A stretch of DNA of 64,000 bases. Source: Paenibacillus sp. Root52 (GTDB lineage Bacteria; Bacillota; Bacilli; Paenibacillales; Paenibacillaceae). A program made the position numbers and the translations under genes. Positions within the stretch are counted from its first letter, which is position 1, and the number at the start of each line of letters is the position of its first letter. The notes beneath the pieces were generated by a model, which saw nothing but the letters and a program-made list of their open reading frames with translations, had not been told where the DNA came from and did no database searches. This document shows positions 1 to 8,579 of the stretch, piece after piece. The stretch spans positions 311,086 to 375,085 of the forward strand of contig NZ_LMFO01000012.1 of assembly GCF_001426865.1 (NCBI RefSeq), in the 5' to 3' direction.

Positions 1-1866
1 AATGAGCAGATCAGCCAGAATAGTCCGGATAAAACAGCGCAGGATTTTCTCGGGGGGATCGACATCAAGCATGTGACAATGGTAGGAGGTCAAGCTCTTA
101 ATTATCAAAATAAAAATCAATCATTAACGGTGAAGTTGCAGGCTCCGCTTCAACCAGGGGCATCCGTATCCCTGCAGATTGATTTTCATTTGAAGATACC
201 GTATGGATTGCAACGCATATCGCACTACAATGACATTATTAATGGAGCACATTGGTTCCCTGTTATGTCTGTCTACGATGAAGGTAAACAAGTATGGAAT
301 ACAGCGCCATATAGCCGCACTTTCGAGAGTGATTATTACACCTCATCCGATTTTGACGTGCAACTGAGCGTGCCAGCGGATTATGAGGTCGCGATGCCTG
401 GTGTCATGACAACAAGGGAGGATGCAGAGCAAGGTCGAAAAATCATATCCGCTCAGGCGAACAATACGCGGGAATTTGTTTTATTTGCCAGCCCGAATTA
501 CACAGTGGCCAGCGTTACCCGGAATGGTTTGACGGTTGAATATTATTATTTGGACAACGAGCCTGGGAAGAAAGAAATTGCTGAACAATATATCGATCAG
601 GCATTCAAAGCCATGAATTTCTTTGGCAAGAAGTATGGGCAGTATCCTTATCCAGAATTCCGAATTGTTGAATCGTATGTGGAGAATGTAGCTGTGGAGT
701 ATTCAAGACTAATTCAGATGGGACAGTTGTCAACGGACTCTTTGCCAGAGAAAGACACCACATTCATACACGAAATCGCGCATCAGTGGTTTCATGCCTT
801 AATTGGTAATGATTCAGAGAACGAATCGTTCTTAGATGAGGCATTTGCTGACTTCTCCATGGTATATTTTCAAGAGAAGCAGGGAGATAAGCTCAATGGC
901 TTTAACGCCTTACGTTTCGATAATGAACCTGTAGACTTAGCGATCGCTTCAACGAATGAAGAGGCAGGAGACATGGCAGGACTGTTGTACTATCAGAAAG
1001 GACGACAAGCCATCTATCAGCTATACCGCTCTGTTGGCGAAGAGAAATTTGATGCTTTTATGCAAGCCTATTTCAAGCGATATGTCTACCAGAATGCGAC
1101 GGTTGATGGACTACTTCGGACCATTGAAGATGTGTTAGGTAATGAACAGCGCAAGGAGATGGAGACCGCCTTATTACAGCCTAATTTTGTGCTGGAGCCT
1201 GAATTCCAGTTATCGCTCGAAGAGAGAACCGCCTATTTTCATGACGTTTTTCAATTGCAATATCAAGCATCATTAAATCTGGTTCCCGATCTGCCTGTTG
1301 AAGTGATGAATCGTCTGATGGCCAAGGTTCTTCAGGATGAGCCATTAACTATTGTCCTCAGTGATCAGGTAAGTAAACAAGCTGACAAGCAGCAAGAGGC
1401 GATAATGAGTCAATTAACGGCTTTTTTCAATACAAGTGGTGTGAAATATGATGTGGTGAAAGACCGCGGGGAATTAAAGCAAAAGATGAAGAGTGAGATA
1501 TCAACAAGCAACTTGATTGTCTTTGGTAACACAGAGAACAATGGATTCGTGCAAGCGTTGAAGCCTAGCATTATGGATCGAGCAAAGCAGATTGGTTTTG
1601 CTTGGAAAAATACGATGGAGCAGCCTCATGCCTCAGGAGCATATATCACCAAACATCCGTATAACCAGAATCGGTTGATGCTACATTATTTCTGGAATGA
1701 GGATCATCTGAGTGAAGAGGCTGCCCAAGCTTACGTATTACAAATGCAGAACACAATTAGATTTACTAACGACTACTATCAGTACTATGTGATGGATGAG
1801 CAAGGTAAAGAGGTAGCTGTCAAAAAAGTAGAAAATCCAATTGCTCACTACTTCTCCGAGGAATAA
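1..1866 (+). CDS. M1-family (gluzincin) metallopeptidase, 5' end missing
   Basis: The reading frame is open from the first base of the window, so the N-terminus lies upstream. The zinc site is clear: HEIAH at 769-783, followed 18 residues later by the Glu ligand in LDEAFA. This HEXXH-X18-E spacing is that of M1 aminopeptidases. The exopeptidase loop, normally GXMEN, reads VAVEY about 35 residues before HEXXH, so its first positions are unusual. Beta-rich sequence precedes the catalytic part. About 370 residues follow it and look like an extra C-terminal region without a motif I know. No transmembrane segment is seen in the visible part. It probably trims peptides from their N-terminus, but the substrate is unknown. 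Confidence 0.8.
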   Translation, partial: NEQISQNSPDKTAQDFLGGIDIKHVTMVGGQALNYQNKNQSLTVKLQAPLQPGASVSLQIDFHLKIPYGLQRISHYNDIINGAHWFPVMSVYDEGKQVWNTAPYSRTFESDYYTSSDFDVQLSVPADYEVAMPGVMTTREDAEQGRKIISAQANNTREFVLFASPNYTVASVTRNGLTVEYYYLDNEPGKKEIAEQYIDQAFKAMNFFGKKYGQYPYPEFRIVESYVENVAVEYSRLIQMGQLSTDSLPEKDTTFIHEIAHQWFHALIGNDSENESFLDEAFADFSMVYFQEKQGDKLNGFNALRFDNEPVDLAIASTNEEAGDMAGLLYYQKGRQAIYQLYRSVGEEKFDAFMQAYFKRYVYQNATVDGLLRTIEDVLGNEQRKEMETALLQPNFVLEPEFQLSLEERTAYFHDVFQLQYQASLNLVPDLPVEVMNRLMAKVLQDEPLTIVLSDQVSKQADKQQEAIMSQLTAFFNTSGVKYDVVKDRGELKQKMKSEISTSNLIVFGNTENNGFVQALKPSIMDRAKQIGFAWKNTMEQPHASGAYITKHPYNQNRLMLHYFWNEDHLSEEAAQAYVLQMQNTIRFTNDYYQYYVMDEQGKEVAVKKVENPIAHYFSEE

Positions 1867-1968
1867 CCCTGAAATTTTTGATAAAAGACCTAAGATTGAC
1901 ACCAAACTGGGCGAACCCCCATATGATGCACTACATCAGTAAGCACTTGGGGAAATGGGGAATCCAGG

Positions 1969-2169
1969 ATGGCAAAAGCAAAAGGCAAAAAGACGGCTGC
2001 ATTAAAGAGTGACAAAGTGCGTGTATCCATGAAGCTGGTTACATCGGATGTATGTGAACGCTGTAAAACGCCCTGTACCCGGGGCATGGGCTATGCAGCC
2101 AGAATGCGGGTGGATGGAGCAATCGGTAAAGGCGTACCTTGCATTTTGACCCGTCATACGTCATCTTGA
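1969..2169 (+). CDS. Small basic four-cysteine protein, function unknown
   Basis: This 66-residue protein has a Lys/Ala-rich N-terminus and then a CERCKTPC cluster plus one further Cys near the C-terminus, suggesting a small zinc-binding or redox fold. The ATG follows a weak purine-rich stretch (GGGGAATCCAGG). A good hairpin terminator lies 70 bases downstream, which supports a transcribed unit. Open frames on the opposite strand across the same DNA lack comparable features. I do not recognise the family. It is called real because of the Cys pattern, the terminator and the otherwise empty interval. Confidence 0.55.
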   Translation: MAKAKGKKTAALKSDKVRVSMKLVTSDVCERCKTPCTRGMGYAARMRVDGAIGKGVPCILTRHTSS

Positions 2170-2239
2170 CCCAATAGATGGAGTAACAAGCGACATGTAG
2201 CAGCTGCGTATAATAGTGCATTCATAAGAAACATATTAT

Positions 2240-2272
2240 AGAAGCATTTCCTTTTAGGGAGTGCTTCTTTTT
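2240..2272 (+). terminator. Rho-independent terminator
   Basis: AGAAGCA pairs with TGCTTCT around a T-rich loop and is followed by five T residues. It closes the small Cys-protein gene. Confidence 0.7.
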
Positions 2273-2398
2273 GAACGTTCCAAGGCGTGGAAAAAATTCT
2301 GGATAAAAAATGAAAAATGATGAAAAACAGCGCAACTTTGTGGCTGAATATGGAGTATAAATGTACAACACCTAGCAGCGGGGAGGGAATATGACGGG

Positions 2399-2953
2399 AT
2401 GAAATGGAAGAGAGTTTTGCTGTGTGTCACGGTTTTTTCCTTGCTCGGCGGATCCTTATTATTTGCTGATTCAGTGAATGAGAAAATTCGAGTTCTAATT
2501 AATGGCAAGGAAGCGGCCGATGGCGGTTATTTAATTGATGGAACGACATATGTACCTGTTAGAGAAGCTGGCGGTATCGCCAGATGGGATAGTAACAACA
2601 AGAGAGTCACGGTGATCAAGCCGAATGTACATATTTTTCTGTTCAAAGGAGACACTGTGTTTGGTAACGTCAACGTAGGTAAACTGAAATTCAACGTGTT
2701 TTCTCAAGTGGACAGTCTAACAGCAGATGTGGCTGCCGTTAAAGTAACCATTACGAATCCAAATGGTCAAGTGAAAGATATTCAGTCACAGGAGCTTACA
2801 ACGCAGAAAGATAACTTCTGGTTCCGCACCTATGATTTTACGTATGACTTCAACCGTGCTGGTAAATACCAAGTCGGATTTCATATTAAAGAAAATGCAA
2901 ACAGTAACTACGTTCTGGTAGCTGAGAAAATCATTACCGCTCTGAACGATTGA
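2399..2953 (+). CDS. Exported protein with copper amine oxidase N-terminal (stalk) domain
   Basis: This 184-residue protein begins with a signal peptide: Lys-Arg, then a hydrophobic stretch ending near LLFADS at residue 24. Residues about 30-72 match the copper amine oxidase N-terminal domain found on many exported Paenibacillus proteins: VLINGKE, then GTTYVPVREAG, then an ARWDSNNKRVTV strand. The rest is beta-rich and resembles an Ig-like or intracellular-proteinase-inhibitor-like domain ending in GKYQVGFHI. The start follows GGGAGGG by 11 bases. An upstream ATG at 2391 runs into a stop at once. It is probably a cell-surface protein with no enzymatic role visible. Confidence 0.8.
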   Translation: MKWKRVLLCVTVFSLLGGSLLFADSVNEKIRVLINGKEAADGGYLIDGTTYVPVREAGGIARWDSNNKRVTVIKPNVHIFLFKGDTVFGNVNVGKLKFNVFSQVDSLTADVAAVKVTITNPNGQVKDIQSQELTTQKDNFWFRTYDFTYDFNRAGKYQVGFHIKENANSNYVLVAEKIITALND

Positions 2954-3050
2954 ACCAAAAATAACCTAGCTGGGTAAATTGACCTGGATTCATGAACATG
3001 TTACGATATGCAAGGTTACACTATTACTATTTACAAAGCGAGGTATTTCA

Positions 3051-3368
3051 ATGAGCGATCACACACATGAACACGGCGCTGACTGCGGATGCGGTCACGA
3101 CCATGACCACGACCACGAGCATGAAGAAGTTCTTCTGACACTAACAGACGAGAACGGAAACGACGTGGAGATGGTTTTGGTGGAGACGTTTGACGTGGAG
3201 AACCATGTTTATGCGCTCCTGCTGGAACGTAATAATCCTGAAGCTGACGGCATCATTCTGCGTATGGAAGAAGAAGACGAAGAAATGGTGCTCTACAATA
3301 TTGAAGACGAAGCCGAGTGGGGCCGTGTTGAAGCGGCGTACAACGAACTCGTTGCAAGCCAAGAATAG
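3051..3368 (+). CDS. DUF1292 family protein with His-rich N-terminus
   Basis: This 105-residue acidic protein has a DUF1292 core (LTDENGNDVEMVLVETF, then a VYALLLER strand and a run of Glu/Asp before EEMVLYNI). Family members occur throughout Bacilli, usually near yrrK/yrzB genes, and their function is unknown. Unusually, residues 3-30 are packed with His, Asp and Cys (DCGCGHDHDHDHEHEE), a probable metal-binding tail. The ATG at 3051 follows GCGAGG. Longer in-frame versions from 2979 would add a segment unlike the family. A strong terminator follows directly. Confidence 0.85.
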   Translation: MSDHTHEHGADCGCGHDHDHDHEHEEVLLTLTDENGNDVEMVLVETFDVENHVYALLLERNNPEADGIILRMEEEDEEMVLYNIEDEAEWGRVEAAYNELVASQE

Positions 3369-3384
3369 TCATTCTTTCGGAATA

Positions 3385-3424
3385 ACAACAAGACTCCTTG
3401 ATATCAAGGGGTCTTGTTGTTTTG
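3385..3424 (+). terminator. Rho-independent terminator
   Basis: A long stem (ACAACAAGAC with TCCTTG, paired to CAAGG with GTCTTGTTGT) encloses an ATAT loop and ends in a T-rich tract. It closes the DUF1292 gene. Confidence 0.85.
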
Positions 3425-3439
3425 TTTGTTCTTTTGCAC

Positions 3440-3472
3440 AAAAAAAGAACCAGGCGGGCAAGCCTGGCTCTT
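3440..3472 (-). terminator. Rho-independent terminator for the decarboxylase gene
   Basis: On the minus strand, GAGCCAGGC pairs with GCCTGGTTC (one G-U) around TTGCCC and is followed by seven T residues. It lies 37 bases beyond the speA stop codon. Confidence 0.85.
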
Positions 3473-3508
3473 GGTCTAAACATTTATATATGACTGCAGT
3501 AAGATCTT

Positions 3509-4996
3509 CTAGAAGATCGCATCTGCTTCCACGATTACTTTTACATTCGTCACGCTTCGGTCTTCAGGGCCTTTAACGGGCAATCCAACCTCAACATGGT
3601 CGATAATGTAGTCAATATTCTCTTGAGTAATGACTTCACCTGGAAGTAGAATTGGAATGCCTGGTGGGTATACATAGATAAACTCCGAGATAATACGTCC
3701 TGCAGATTCTCTGAAAGGAATGACTTCCGTATCTCCGTAGAAAGCATCACGCGGCGTGAGCATCAGTTGCGGAATATCTGGAACTTTAACAACAAGCTCG
3801 TGAGCTGGATTAACCTGATAATAGGTTCTGGACAGATCCTGCAAGGCATTGAGTAAGATTCCTACAGAGTCGTCCGTATCACCTGGCGTCACAAGGCACA
3901 GAATATTGTACATATCACTGAGTTCGACCTCAATGTTGTAATGTTCACGTAACCAGTTCTCCGTTTCGTAACCTGTAATACCCAGGTGGCGAACATGAAT
4001 CGTAACTTTGGTTGGATCGTAATTAAACGTCGCTTCCGTACCCAGCAGTTCCTTGCCGAAGCAATACAATCCATCGATATCATTAATGGTTCGTCTTGCG
4101 AATTCAGCTAAGTCAATTGCTTTCTGTGCAATCTCATGACCATGCAGAGCCAGATTGCGTCTAGATGTATCGAGTGAAGCAAGCAAAATGTATGAAGTTG
4201 ATGTCGATGTGAGCAGGCTCAGGATTGTCTGTACACGCTGTGGATTCACGAATCCATTCTTCGTATTCAGATTGAGTACGGAACTCTGTGTCATGGAGCC
4301 ACCGAGCTTGTGGACACTTGTTGCAGCCATATCGGCTCCTGCTGCCATTGCAGACAGGGGAAGATCCTCATGGAAATGAATAAGCACGCCATGTGCCTCG
4401 TCTACAAGGACAGGAACCTGGTAGCTGTGCGCCAGCTCAACGATTGATTTTAGATCTGTACATACGCCGTAGTAGGTTGGATTAATGACGAGTAACGCCT
4501 TAGCATCCGGATGGCGCTCAAGAGCGCGACGTATGGATTGAATCGTTACTCCGTGATCGATACCAAGATTCACATCTTGTGCAGGAGAAACGAAGACAGG
4601 TTTCGCACCTGAGAAAATGATGGCAGACAGTACCGATTTGTGCACATTACGGGGCACAATAATTTTGTCGCCAGGTCCGCAGACCGATAGAATCATCGTC
4701 ATAATCGCACTGCTTGTACCTTGTACACTAAAATAGGTATAATCTGCTCCGAAGGCATCGGCAGCCAGCATCTGAGCTTCCTGGATCACACCTGTCGGCT
4801 GATGCAGGTCATCCAGTGGTGCGATGTTGATTAAATCTATGGAGAAGGCATTATCGCCAATAAATTCACGGAATTCGGTATCCGCTCCCAATCCTTTTTT
4901 ATGTCCCGGAATATGAAACTGTACCGGATTGAGTGCCGCATGATTTTTTAAAGCGGTAAACAGCGGCGTACGGTGGTGATTCATCAGTGCTGTCAC
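3509..4996 (-). CDS. speA: Orn/Lys/Arg decarboxylase family, probable arginine decarboxylase
   Basis: This PLP-dependent decarboxylase of about 490 residues resembles B. subtilis SpeA, which makes agmatine from arginine for polyamine synthesis. N-terminal landmarks are QFHIPGHKKG and FIGDNAFSIDLINI. The PLP site shows SVQGTSSA, LVDEAHG, and the Schiff-base Lys in SVHKLGGSMTQS. The C-terminal domain ends in the usual VYPPGIPILLPGE segment. The farthest start is a GTG (4996) only two bases after AGAAGGG. The ATG at 4984 gives 491 residues but sits 14 bases from that site, so the start is uncertain. Related lysine decarboxylases cannot be excluded by eye. It is divergent from the MFS gene. Confidence 0.88.
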   Translation of the reverse strand: MTALMNHHRTPLFTALKNHAALNPVQFHIPGHKKGLGADTEFREFIGDNAFSIDLINIAPLDDLHQPTGVIQEAQMLAADAFGADYTYFSVQGTSSAIMTMILSVCGPGDKIIVPRNVHKSVLSAIIFSGAKPVFVSPAQDVNLGIDHGVTIQSIRRALERHPDAKALLVINPTYYGVCTDLKSIVELAHSYQVPVLVDEAHGVLIHFHEDLPLSAMAAGADMAATSVHKLGGSMTQSSVLNLNTKNGFVNPQRVQTILSLLTSTSTSYILLASLDTSRRNLALHGHEIAQKAIDLAEFARRTINDIDGLYCFGKELLGTEATFNYDPTKVTIHVRHLGITGYETENWLREHYNIEVELSDMYNILCLVTPGDTDDSVGILLNALQDLSRTYYQVNPAHELVVKVPDIPQLMLTPRDAFYGDTEVIPFRESAGRIISEFIYVYPPGIPILLPGEVITQENIDYIIDHVEVGLPVKGPEDRSVTNVKVIVEADAIF

Positions 4997-5162
4997 AACC
5001 CTTCTTAATAAAATTGGTAAGCAAAGATGAGTATAGCAAATTAAGAACCGAATGCAAGCGGTATGAGCGACAAATTTTTGAATTGCCGAGATTTGGTCAC
5101 ATTCCCCGCGGTTACACTAAGGTTAAGGGAAGGGCAATGAAGCGTCGAAAGGAGAAAAAAGA

Positions 5163-6455
5163 ATGCAAACCAACACGAAACCTGCCAAAATTTTGCGGTC
5201 ACCTTTTTTTATCGCAATGTGGCTGACGCTTTTCTTAGTCGAAATTATCAAAGGAGCCTTGCTGGTCGCTGTTTTACCTGTGTATATGGACAACATTTTG
5301 GGATTGTCAGCAGGTGTGATTGGTGTAGCATTTGCCCTTCAATATTTAGGTGACAACCTATTCCGAGCGCCCTCGGGTTGGGCAGCTGAACGAATTGGGT
5401 TTCGTGCAACGATGGTGACTGCTTTAATCTGTACGTTGATTGCGGTCATTATGATTATATTTTTCAAAAGTGCCTTCGGTCTGGCTATGGCTTGTCTCGT
5501 TCTGGGCATAGGTACTTCACCACTCTGGCCTTGTGCCATGACAGGTGTGACGGCGATGTCAGGCCCACAGAACAAAAATGGAACAGCGATGGGTGCACTG
5601 GAAATGGCCGCTCTTGGAGGAACGGGGCTTGGACCTGTCGGTATGAACTGGATGCTGGAACGTACTCATCATGATTACCGTATGGTGTTTCTAGTGTTAA
5701 TGGGTTGTGCCATTCTCGTCATTCTGGTTGCCTTAATTTTGCCAGGACGTGTCGTTGTGGAAGGGGAGCATGCGCATGCAGAGGCAACAAGCACGCCTGT
5801 ACCTTATCCACCTAAGCCTAACCTGCTTACACCATTTATTAAGCTCAAAAAAAGCATTCAAGCCACCTTACAGCGTGTGCGAAGTACACTGAATGTGAAC
5901 CCGCTCGTATATCCTGCATTGTTCATGCAATCGTTCGTTATTGGGTTACTCAGTCCAGTCATTACACTTTATACGCGTACCGATCTGCATATCTCACCCA
6001 ATCTCTACAGCTTGTTACTGATTGCGGGTGGAGGCATTACCGTGATTGCATTGCTGCCCGTAGGGAAAATGGTGGATCGGTTCGGAACATCCGTGTTTTT
6101 GCACATCGGTTTTTTGATGGCATCCGCAAGTTTGTTCGCGTTCGCTTCCATTACCGCCATACCGGTGGTCTTTGGAATTGTAATGCTCGTTGGAGTTAGT
6201 TACGCTATGATTTTGCCGGCGTGGAACGCATTCGTAGCCACACTTATTCCCAAAGGAGAACGGGGCGCCATCTGGGGATTTTTCCTTACATTACAGGGGT
6301 CAGGCATGGTGGTTGGACCGATCGTCTCCGGGTTGTTGTGGGATCATATCAGCCACCCAGCACCATTTATCGGTAGCGCGATTGTGATGGCTGGACTTGC
6401 GATAGTGCATTTTATATTGTCACGCAATCCATATCGTACAGCACCTGCCAAATAG
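5163..6455 (+). CDS. MFS transporter
   Basis: This 430-residue protein has about twelve hydrophobic segments and a cytoplasmic loop near residues 195-240 that is rich in Pro, His and basic residues, typical of a 6+6 helix MFS protein. The loop between helices 2 and 3 carries a variant of the MFS motif (GWAAERIGFRA, where D is usual), and the second half repeats it as GKMVDRFG. The start follows AAAGGAG by seven bases. A good terminator follows the stop. Substrate is unknown; drug or metabolite export are both possible. It is transcribed divergently from speA, which might hint at a polyamine or arginine link, but nothing in the sequence proves it. Confidence 0.85.
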   Translation: MQTNTKPAKILRSPFFIAMWLTLFLVEIIKGALLVAVLPVYMDNILGLSAGVIGVAFALQYLGDNLFRAPSGWAAERIGFRATMVTALICTLIAVIMIIFFKSAFGLAMACLVLGIGTSPLWPCAMTGVTAMSGPQNKNGTAMGALEMAALGGTGLGPVGMNWMLERTHHDYRMVFLVLMGCAILVILVALILPGRVVVEGEHAHAEATSTPVPYPPKPNLLTPFIKLKKSIQATLQRVRSTLNVNPLVYPALFMQSFVIGLLSPVITLYTRTDLHISPNLYSLLLIAGGGITVIALLPVGKMVDRFGTSVFLHIGFLMASASLFAFASITAIPVVFGIVMLVGVSYAMILPAWNAFVATLIPKGERGAIWGFFLTLQGSGMVVGPIVSGLLWDHISHPAPFIGSAIVMAGLAIVHFILSRNPYRTAPAK

Positions 6456-6488
6456 CGCATTTTAATGAATAAAAGATTCAATTCAAAA

Positions 6489-6535
6489 AAGGGAGTGTCG
6501 TCAACCAGATCGGTTGTGACATTCCCTTTGTTATT
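6489..6535 (+). terminator. Rho-independent terminator
   Basis: GGGAGTGTCGTCAACC pairs with GGTTGTGACATTCCC around AGATC and is followed by a T-rich tail. It closes the MFS gene. Confidence 0.85.
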
Positions 6536-6610
6536 TGTATCCTGTTGTAGATATCTATAATCCGTCAGAGAACAAGCTGCATTTTTTAAAAAATGACATC
6601 CATCCCATTA

Positions 6611-7234
6611 CTAGAAAGACATTCTGTATAACGGTAGTAACGTTTTGAACGTGGAACGAATCGTTTTGAGTAATTGTTCCCGATCTGCAGCAAGTGGATC
6701 ATCTCGCTCAATACGAAGACCACACATAACCTCAGCTTTTTTAACCGTCTTAAGCTTAGTGATGATCTTGTCATAATCCTCAGACTTCATATCCTTATGA
6801 AATGTACCCTGTGGATCCATATGATCCATCGACCAATAGAACTCTCCAGGCAGATTGCGGCGCACCTCATCCAACTCACGCTCCAGTGCTTCGGCAAACG
6901 TAATTTTGTTCGGACTTTCGTAGATGACAGCGAAAATGACAAACATATGTGTATCGAACATGCCCACCTCAAAGTGAGGCAGTGCTTTATATCCCCGTTT
7001 GGAAGATCCCCAGGCAACCCATGTATCTATGGGAGGATTAACGGTACGACGTGCGTGTTTGGCGACATGCACAAACATCTCTTCCCCGCACAATTCAGTG
7101 AGGTAAGGTGCTAGCTCTGCACCAAGTGCTTCTAGCTTCGGACGAACTCGTTCAATCAGCATCTCCATACGTGGCTCTAGCCCAGGAACTTGAAATACAT
7201 CGAAATCACGACTGTTAAACCCAGAAAAATTCAT
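6611..7234 (-). CDS. yktB: DUF1054 family protein (YktB-like)
   Basis: This 207-residue soluble protein matches the UPF0637/YktB family over its whole length. It shows the family segments FDVFQVPGLEPRME, HVAKHARRTVNPP, TWVAWGSSKRGYKALPHF and FAVIYESPNK. The family is common in Bacilli and its biochemical role is not established. It stands alone between the converging MFS gene and a divergent unknown gene. A perfect A/T palindrome (CATTTTTTAAAAAATG, 6581-6596) lies just beyond the stop codon but is not a GC-rich terminator. Confidence 0.88.
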   Translation of the reverse strand: MNFSGFNSRDFDVFQVPGLEPRMEMLIERVRPKLEALGAELAPYLTELCGEEMFVHVAKHARRTVNPPIDTWVAWGSSKRGYKALPHFEVGMFDTHMFVIFAVIYESPNKITFAEALERELDEVRRNLPGEFYWSMDHMDPQGTFHKDMKSEDYDKIITKLKTVKKAEVMCGLRIERDDPLAADREQLLKTIRSTFKTLLPLYRMSF

Positions 7235-7465
7235 CTGTATTCCTCCATTTCGCGTCTATTATATCATGAAAATCAGGGGGCTTGCCCCTGTGCGCTTGCG
7301 GAAAGGTCCGATCACTGGGCTGATTCGGTGAAAAATAGTCAAATAACCAAGTACCCTTACATAAAATGAAGTATAAAATAGGGTAAGCCGATGTAGAAGA
7401 AGCCATGTAAAAAGCGATGTAAGAAGCGAACCGGTGTAGATCCGGTACAGATGGAGGGGAGTGCC

Positions 7466-8065
7466 GTGAATAAGAGTTATGAAGTTGAATATTGCAATCT
7501 GGAGCTGCGGTTCAACCGTCGGCATATCCAAAATTTGATCAAAGACCTTATTCGTGAGGGCTATTCACTATATTGGAGCGAGGACGAATCCTTCTTTATC
7601 TTGTCAGTCCGCACTGGGCGTAAGCTGGTAAAGCTCCGTTTTCAACAAACACGCAGTGGCAACTACAAAATGACGGGTGATTACATCATCAAAGACGCGA
7701 AGCTAGCGGAATGGCTGGAGAAGCTTATTGGTGACACACGAGGGCATGCCGTTGTAAAACGATTCAAGGATCAGCAGATGACGGTAGAGAACATTTTATT
7801 TGGTGAAGTGATTCGTTTGGTGGAGGTATCTGGGTTCAAGCAACGTGTTATTTTTCAAAAGGAACCTGCGCCTACGGCGGAAGAGATGGAAGAAATGTTC
7901 CTCTCGCGTGAAGGAGAGGAGCGACTAATGCTGTTGCGCATGGAAGTGGATGATGAACTGGAACGTTTGCATAACGCTATACAGCTCAATAACATGGAAA
8001 AAGCAAACGCTTGCCGCGAAGTATTACAGCGGTTATCCGGACATCTGTTGATGCTGGAAGCATGA
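7466..8065 (+). CDS. Conserved-looking cytoplasmic protein of unknown function
   Basis: This 199-residue charged protein has no membrane segment or signal peptide. The N-terminal half is alpha/beta (SYEVEYCNLELRF, then YSLYWSEDESFFIL and GNYKMTGDYIIKD). The C-terminal third is strongly helical, with many Glu, Met and Leu (EEMEEMFLSREGEERL), and could form a coiled coil. The start is the GTG at 7466, six bases after GGAGGGG; the upstream ATG at 7451 would overlap that site. A terminator follows 34 bases after the stop. I do not recognise the family. Codon use matches the neighbours. Confidence 0.75.
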   Translation: MNKSYEVEYCNLELRFNRRHIQNLIKDLIREGYSLYWSEDESFFILSVRTGRKLVKLRFQQTRSGNYKMTGDYIIKDAKLAEWLEKLIGDTRGHAVVKRFKDQQMTVENILFGEVIRLVEVSGFKQRVIFQKEPAPTAEEMEEMFLSREGEERLMLLRMEVDDELERLHNAIQLNNMEKANACREVLQRLSGHLLMLEA

Positions 8066-8098
8066 AACATACCCATTCTAGACTACACCTGTAAACAA

Positions 8099-8125
8099 AG
8101 CCCCGGCACACGCCAGGGCTTTTAT
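8099..8125 (+). terminator. Rho-independent terminator
   Basis: AGCCCCGGC pairs with GCCAGGGCT (one mismatch) around ACAC and is followed by TTTTATT. It closes the unknown gene at 7466. Confidence 0.75.
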
Positions 8126-8167
8126 TGCTGTATAGAAAAAATTCTCGTGAAAGGGACAATGGTGACG

Positions 8168-8398
8168 TTACGAGCGACTAGGGTCGATAATAGAGAAGTG
8201 CGAGCTTTCAACCAAGACATCAAAGTCTTCTATCCCTTGATTCAGGATCAGGTCAGCTTCATATGGAGTAATTGGTACGACCCACAGTAGGGGAATCGTC
8301 TCTTGGCCTACCTGGATTTGTTCCAAAGATTCGTTTTCTCCACGTAATTCATCAATAAGTAGAGCAGTTGCATTCCAACCAGCTGGTGTTTTGCACAC
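8168..8398 (-). pseudogene. C-terminal remnant of a suppressor-of-fused-like protein
   Basis: The 76 residues from a GTG resemble the C-terminal part of bacterial suppressor-of-fused (SUFU) domain proteins, which are normally 160-200 residues: a hydrophobic strand, then PITPYEADLILNQGIED, ending near DPSR. The same frame continues four codons upstream (Gly-Arg-His-Ile) and then meets a TAG, so the N-terminal half is absent. Sequence farther upstream does not restore it. No convincing ribosome binding site precedes the GTG. I read it as a decayed gene. A very short functional protein is the alternative. Confidence 0.5.
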
Positions 8399-8489
8399 GA
8401 TGTGTCTGCCCTAACCTAGGTAATTATGAAAATACAATGACACCTTGTTGGATTGGCGCGTTTTCTCGTTGTGTAGATGCTCTGCGGGG

Positions 8490-8518
8490 TTCACTTCTAT
8501 ACATAAAACCGTTAAAAT
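8490..8518 (+). promoter_or_regulatory. Probable sigma-A promoter of gnd
   Basis: TTCACT and TAAAAT are separated by exactly 17 bases, about 60 bases upstream of the gnd start. Confidence 0.5.
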
Positions 8519-8579
8519 GAGAGTGTTGTTGAGAGACAATATCATTAAAAATCAATTGGAGTAAAGGATGGGAGACCAG

